IMG/VR virus record: IMGVR_UViG_3300021959_000203
Span: 1-32,815 of that record
Reading direction: 5' to 3' (one strand)
DNA length: 32,815 bases
Source: a virus
Below, piece after piece: positions 31,622-32,815 of the stretch. Made by a program: the position numbers and the translations under genes. Below the pieces are notes generated by a model. That model was not told the origin of the DNA. It did not search any database and saw only the letters and a program-made list of their open reading frames with translations. Each line of letters opens with the position of its first letter. The first letter of the stretch is position 1.

Positions 31622-32090
31622 TTTCAGTTCTTCTCTGCATCCATGTTTTTTCCCAAAACTTTGTTACTTGGTCATAGGAATTTTTTCCGTAAGCACAAAA
31701 AAATACCTGTTCAGGTTGTACAGTTCTAATTGATTTACCTAATTCTAGGTTTATTATATTGCCTTTATTCTCTCGTAAATCCCACTCTATGCAAGTCTTT
31801 GCACCTACTGGATAATAACGAGCGCCTGAGTATTCCCATCTCCATTCTATTCGTGAAGCTACTAATTCTCCTAGTCCCATTTGATGAGTAGTGCCTAGTG
31901 TTAATGTTTTTTCACCCCTTTTCTCTGCTATGATTTGTTGTACGTCTATTCCCAAAAATCCTCTTATACTAGAGTCTATATAGTCTACATAACTATAACC
32001 AACATTGACATTTGTATAGGGTGTTCTCTCATAAAAGTTACAAGATTTTTCTAGTATATAATCACAGTCTGGTTCAAAATTAATTTGCAT
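31614..32090 (-). CDS. Hypothetical protein, 158 aa
   Basis: No family is recognised. The ATG at 32090 is preferred over the TTG at 32102; the TTG has the better ribosome site (AGGA five bases away) and would add four residues, so the start remains open. The protein has a Tyr-rich beginning (residues 12-45) and a block RIEWRWEYSGARYYPVGAKT that looks like a beta-hairpin. LGKSIRTVQPEQVFF and WEKTWMQRRTEND are near the end. It overlaps the polymerase gene by 11 bases and the next gene by eight. No catalytic motif is evident. Confidence 0.5.
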   Translation of the reverse strand: MQINFEPDCDYILEKSCNFYERTPYTNVNVGYSYVDYIDSSIRGFLGIDVQQIIAEKRGEKTLTLGTTHQMGLGELVASRIEWRWEYSGARYYPVGAKTCIEWDLRENKGNIINLELGKSIRTVQPEQVFFCAYGKNSYDQVTKFWEKTWMQRRTEND

Positions 32091-32815
32091 ACAATTTCTC
32101 AAACTTTCCTAATGAATAGTCATCTGCAACATCAAAGTCACATCCAACTGGAGCGCCTGGGATTGATAATCCTCTATCTTTTTGTATAAACTCTTGAAGT
32201 TTTTCTGAGTAATGTTCTATCTCATCTTCAGGTACTTCTGCTAGTACGGAATCGTGAACAAGTGCAAATATTTTCGCTTTCATACCTGTCTTTTCTATAT
32301 ATCTTTGCATATCTATACCACCCATAAGGTTAATATCGGATGCAACTGATTGTACTAAGAAGTTAATTCCACTACGTACTTCATGTGAGGCGATTCCCTT
32401 ATCTTGTGAAAACACATCAGGTAATCTTCTCTTTCTGCCAAACCTACTATATACAAATCCATTCGCTTGAATAAATTGTTTTTGATTGTCTAACCATTCA
32501 CGAAGTTTAGGGAAAGCCTCAAAATAGTCTTTGATAGTATTCGCTGCGTCTTGCATACTGAAATACTCTCCACTATCTTTTGTTACTTGTTCACTAATCT
32601 TTTTCGGTCCTGCTCCGTACATGATACCAAAGGTAACAGCTTTTGCTTGTTGTCTTTGCGCACCAAAGTTTGTTGCTATGTCGTCAACGTCCCCTGGCAG
32701 TCTGAATACTTGTTTCGCAATCGTACTATGAAAATTACCGCCAGACTTAAATACATTCATAAGTCCGACATCATTTGCAAGTACAGCCGCACAGTATACT
32801 TCTGCTGTTGTTAAA
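32080..32815 (-). CDS. polA: Family A DNA polymerase, C-terminal part (5' end outside window)
   Basis: The frame is open to the window edge, so the ATG at 32760 is internal (LTTAEVYCAAVLANDVG precedes it). The visible 245 residues hold motif B, RQQAKAVTFGIMYG, with Phe at the position equal to Phe762 of E. coli Pol I, and motif C as VHDSVLAEVP, where Ser replaces the usual Glu of HDE. The Asp of motif A (D-x-S-x-x-E) lies upstream of the window. A GRKRRLPDVFSQD stretch precedes the palm. It would copy the phage genome with the separate 5'-3' exonuclease. The HDS form occurs in some marine phage polymerases. Confidence 0.93.
   Translation of the reverse strand, partial: LTTAEVYCAAVLANDVGLMNVFKSGGNFHSTIAKQVFRLPGDVDDIATNFGAQRQQAKAVTFGIMYGAGPKKISEQVTKDSGEYFSMQDAANTIKDYFEAFPKLREWLDNQKQFIQANGFVYSRFGRKRRLPDVFSQDKGIASHEVRSGINFLVQSVASDINLMGGIDMQRYIEKTGMKAKIFALVHDSVLAEVPEDEIEHYSEKLQEFIQKDRGLSIPGAPVGCDFDVADDYSLGKFEKLYAN

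Overview
The window is one gap-free piece of an AT-rich, tailed double-stranded DNA phage genome (Caudoviricetes), most likely a virulent phage of an aquatic or marine bacterium. The evidence is a run of tail and fibre genes of the kind found in marine cyanophage and pelagiphage relatives, a family A DNA polymerase, SbcC/SbcD-like nuclease subunits, a class I ribonucleotide reductase with glutaredoxin, and no integrase, repressor or host gene. Neither host nor virion type can be fixed from the sequence. No tRNA, rRNA, CRISPR array or insertion sequence was seen, and no stretch above 300 bases lacks a gene.

Left half (1-16032, + strand): virion appendage genes packed end to end. They begin with the 3' end of a fibre-like gene, followed by two undescribed tail proteins, a small beta-domain protein and a 62-residue protein. 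A consensus promoter at 3198-3226 starts a second series: a conserved 113-residue structural protein, several fibre-like proteins, a 1028-residue protein built from decapeptide repeats, and a 1525-residue Thr/Asn/Ser-rich repeat protein. A 55-residue coiled-coil-like gene and two genes of glycan type end the unit.

Right half (32815-16018, - strand): replication and metabolism genes, reading leftwards. They are DNA polymerase A (cut by the window edge), two unknowns, a small SH3-like protein, asparagine synthetase, a cytidylyltransferase, an SF2 helicase, a GT-A glycosyltransferase, an unknown, a single-strand-binding-like protein, SbcD, SbcC, glutaredoxin, a Holliday-junction-resolvase-like nuclease, a 5'-3' exonuclease, NrdA, NrdB, a 71-residue protein and three glycosyltransferase-like genes. 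Most junctions overlap (several ATGA), so translation is probably coupled. Two more consensus promoters lie at 26833-26861 and 23023-23051.

Three points stand out. All three promoters have perfect TTGACA-17-TATAAT with an extended -10, and two share a 17-base block around the -35. The 1525-residue protein follows a strict spacing rule: bulky residues sit 4 or 6 apart with Thr/Ser at alternating positions, and the repeat length changes from 22 to 20/21 and back to 22 around a central non-repeat island. The two opposed transcription units both end in glycan genes that meet tail to tail with a 15-base overlap, next to this sequon-rich protein. That arrangement suggests, but does not prove, a phage system for glycosylating its own fibres or altering the host surface.
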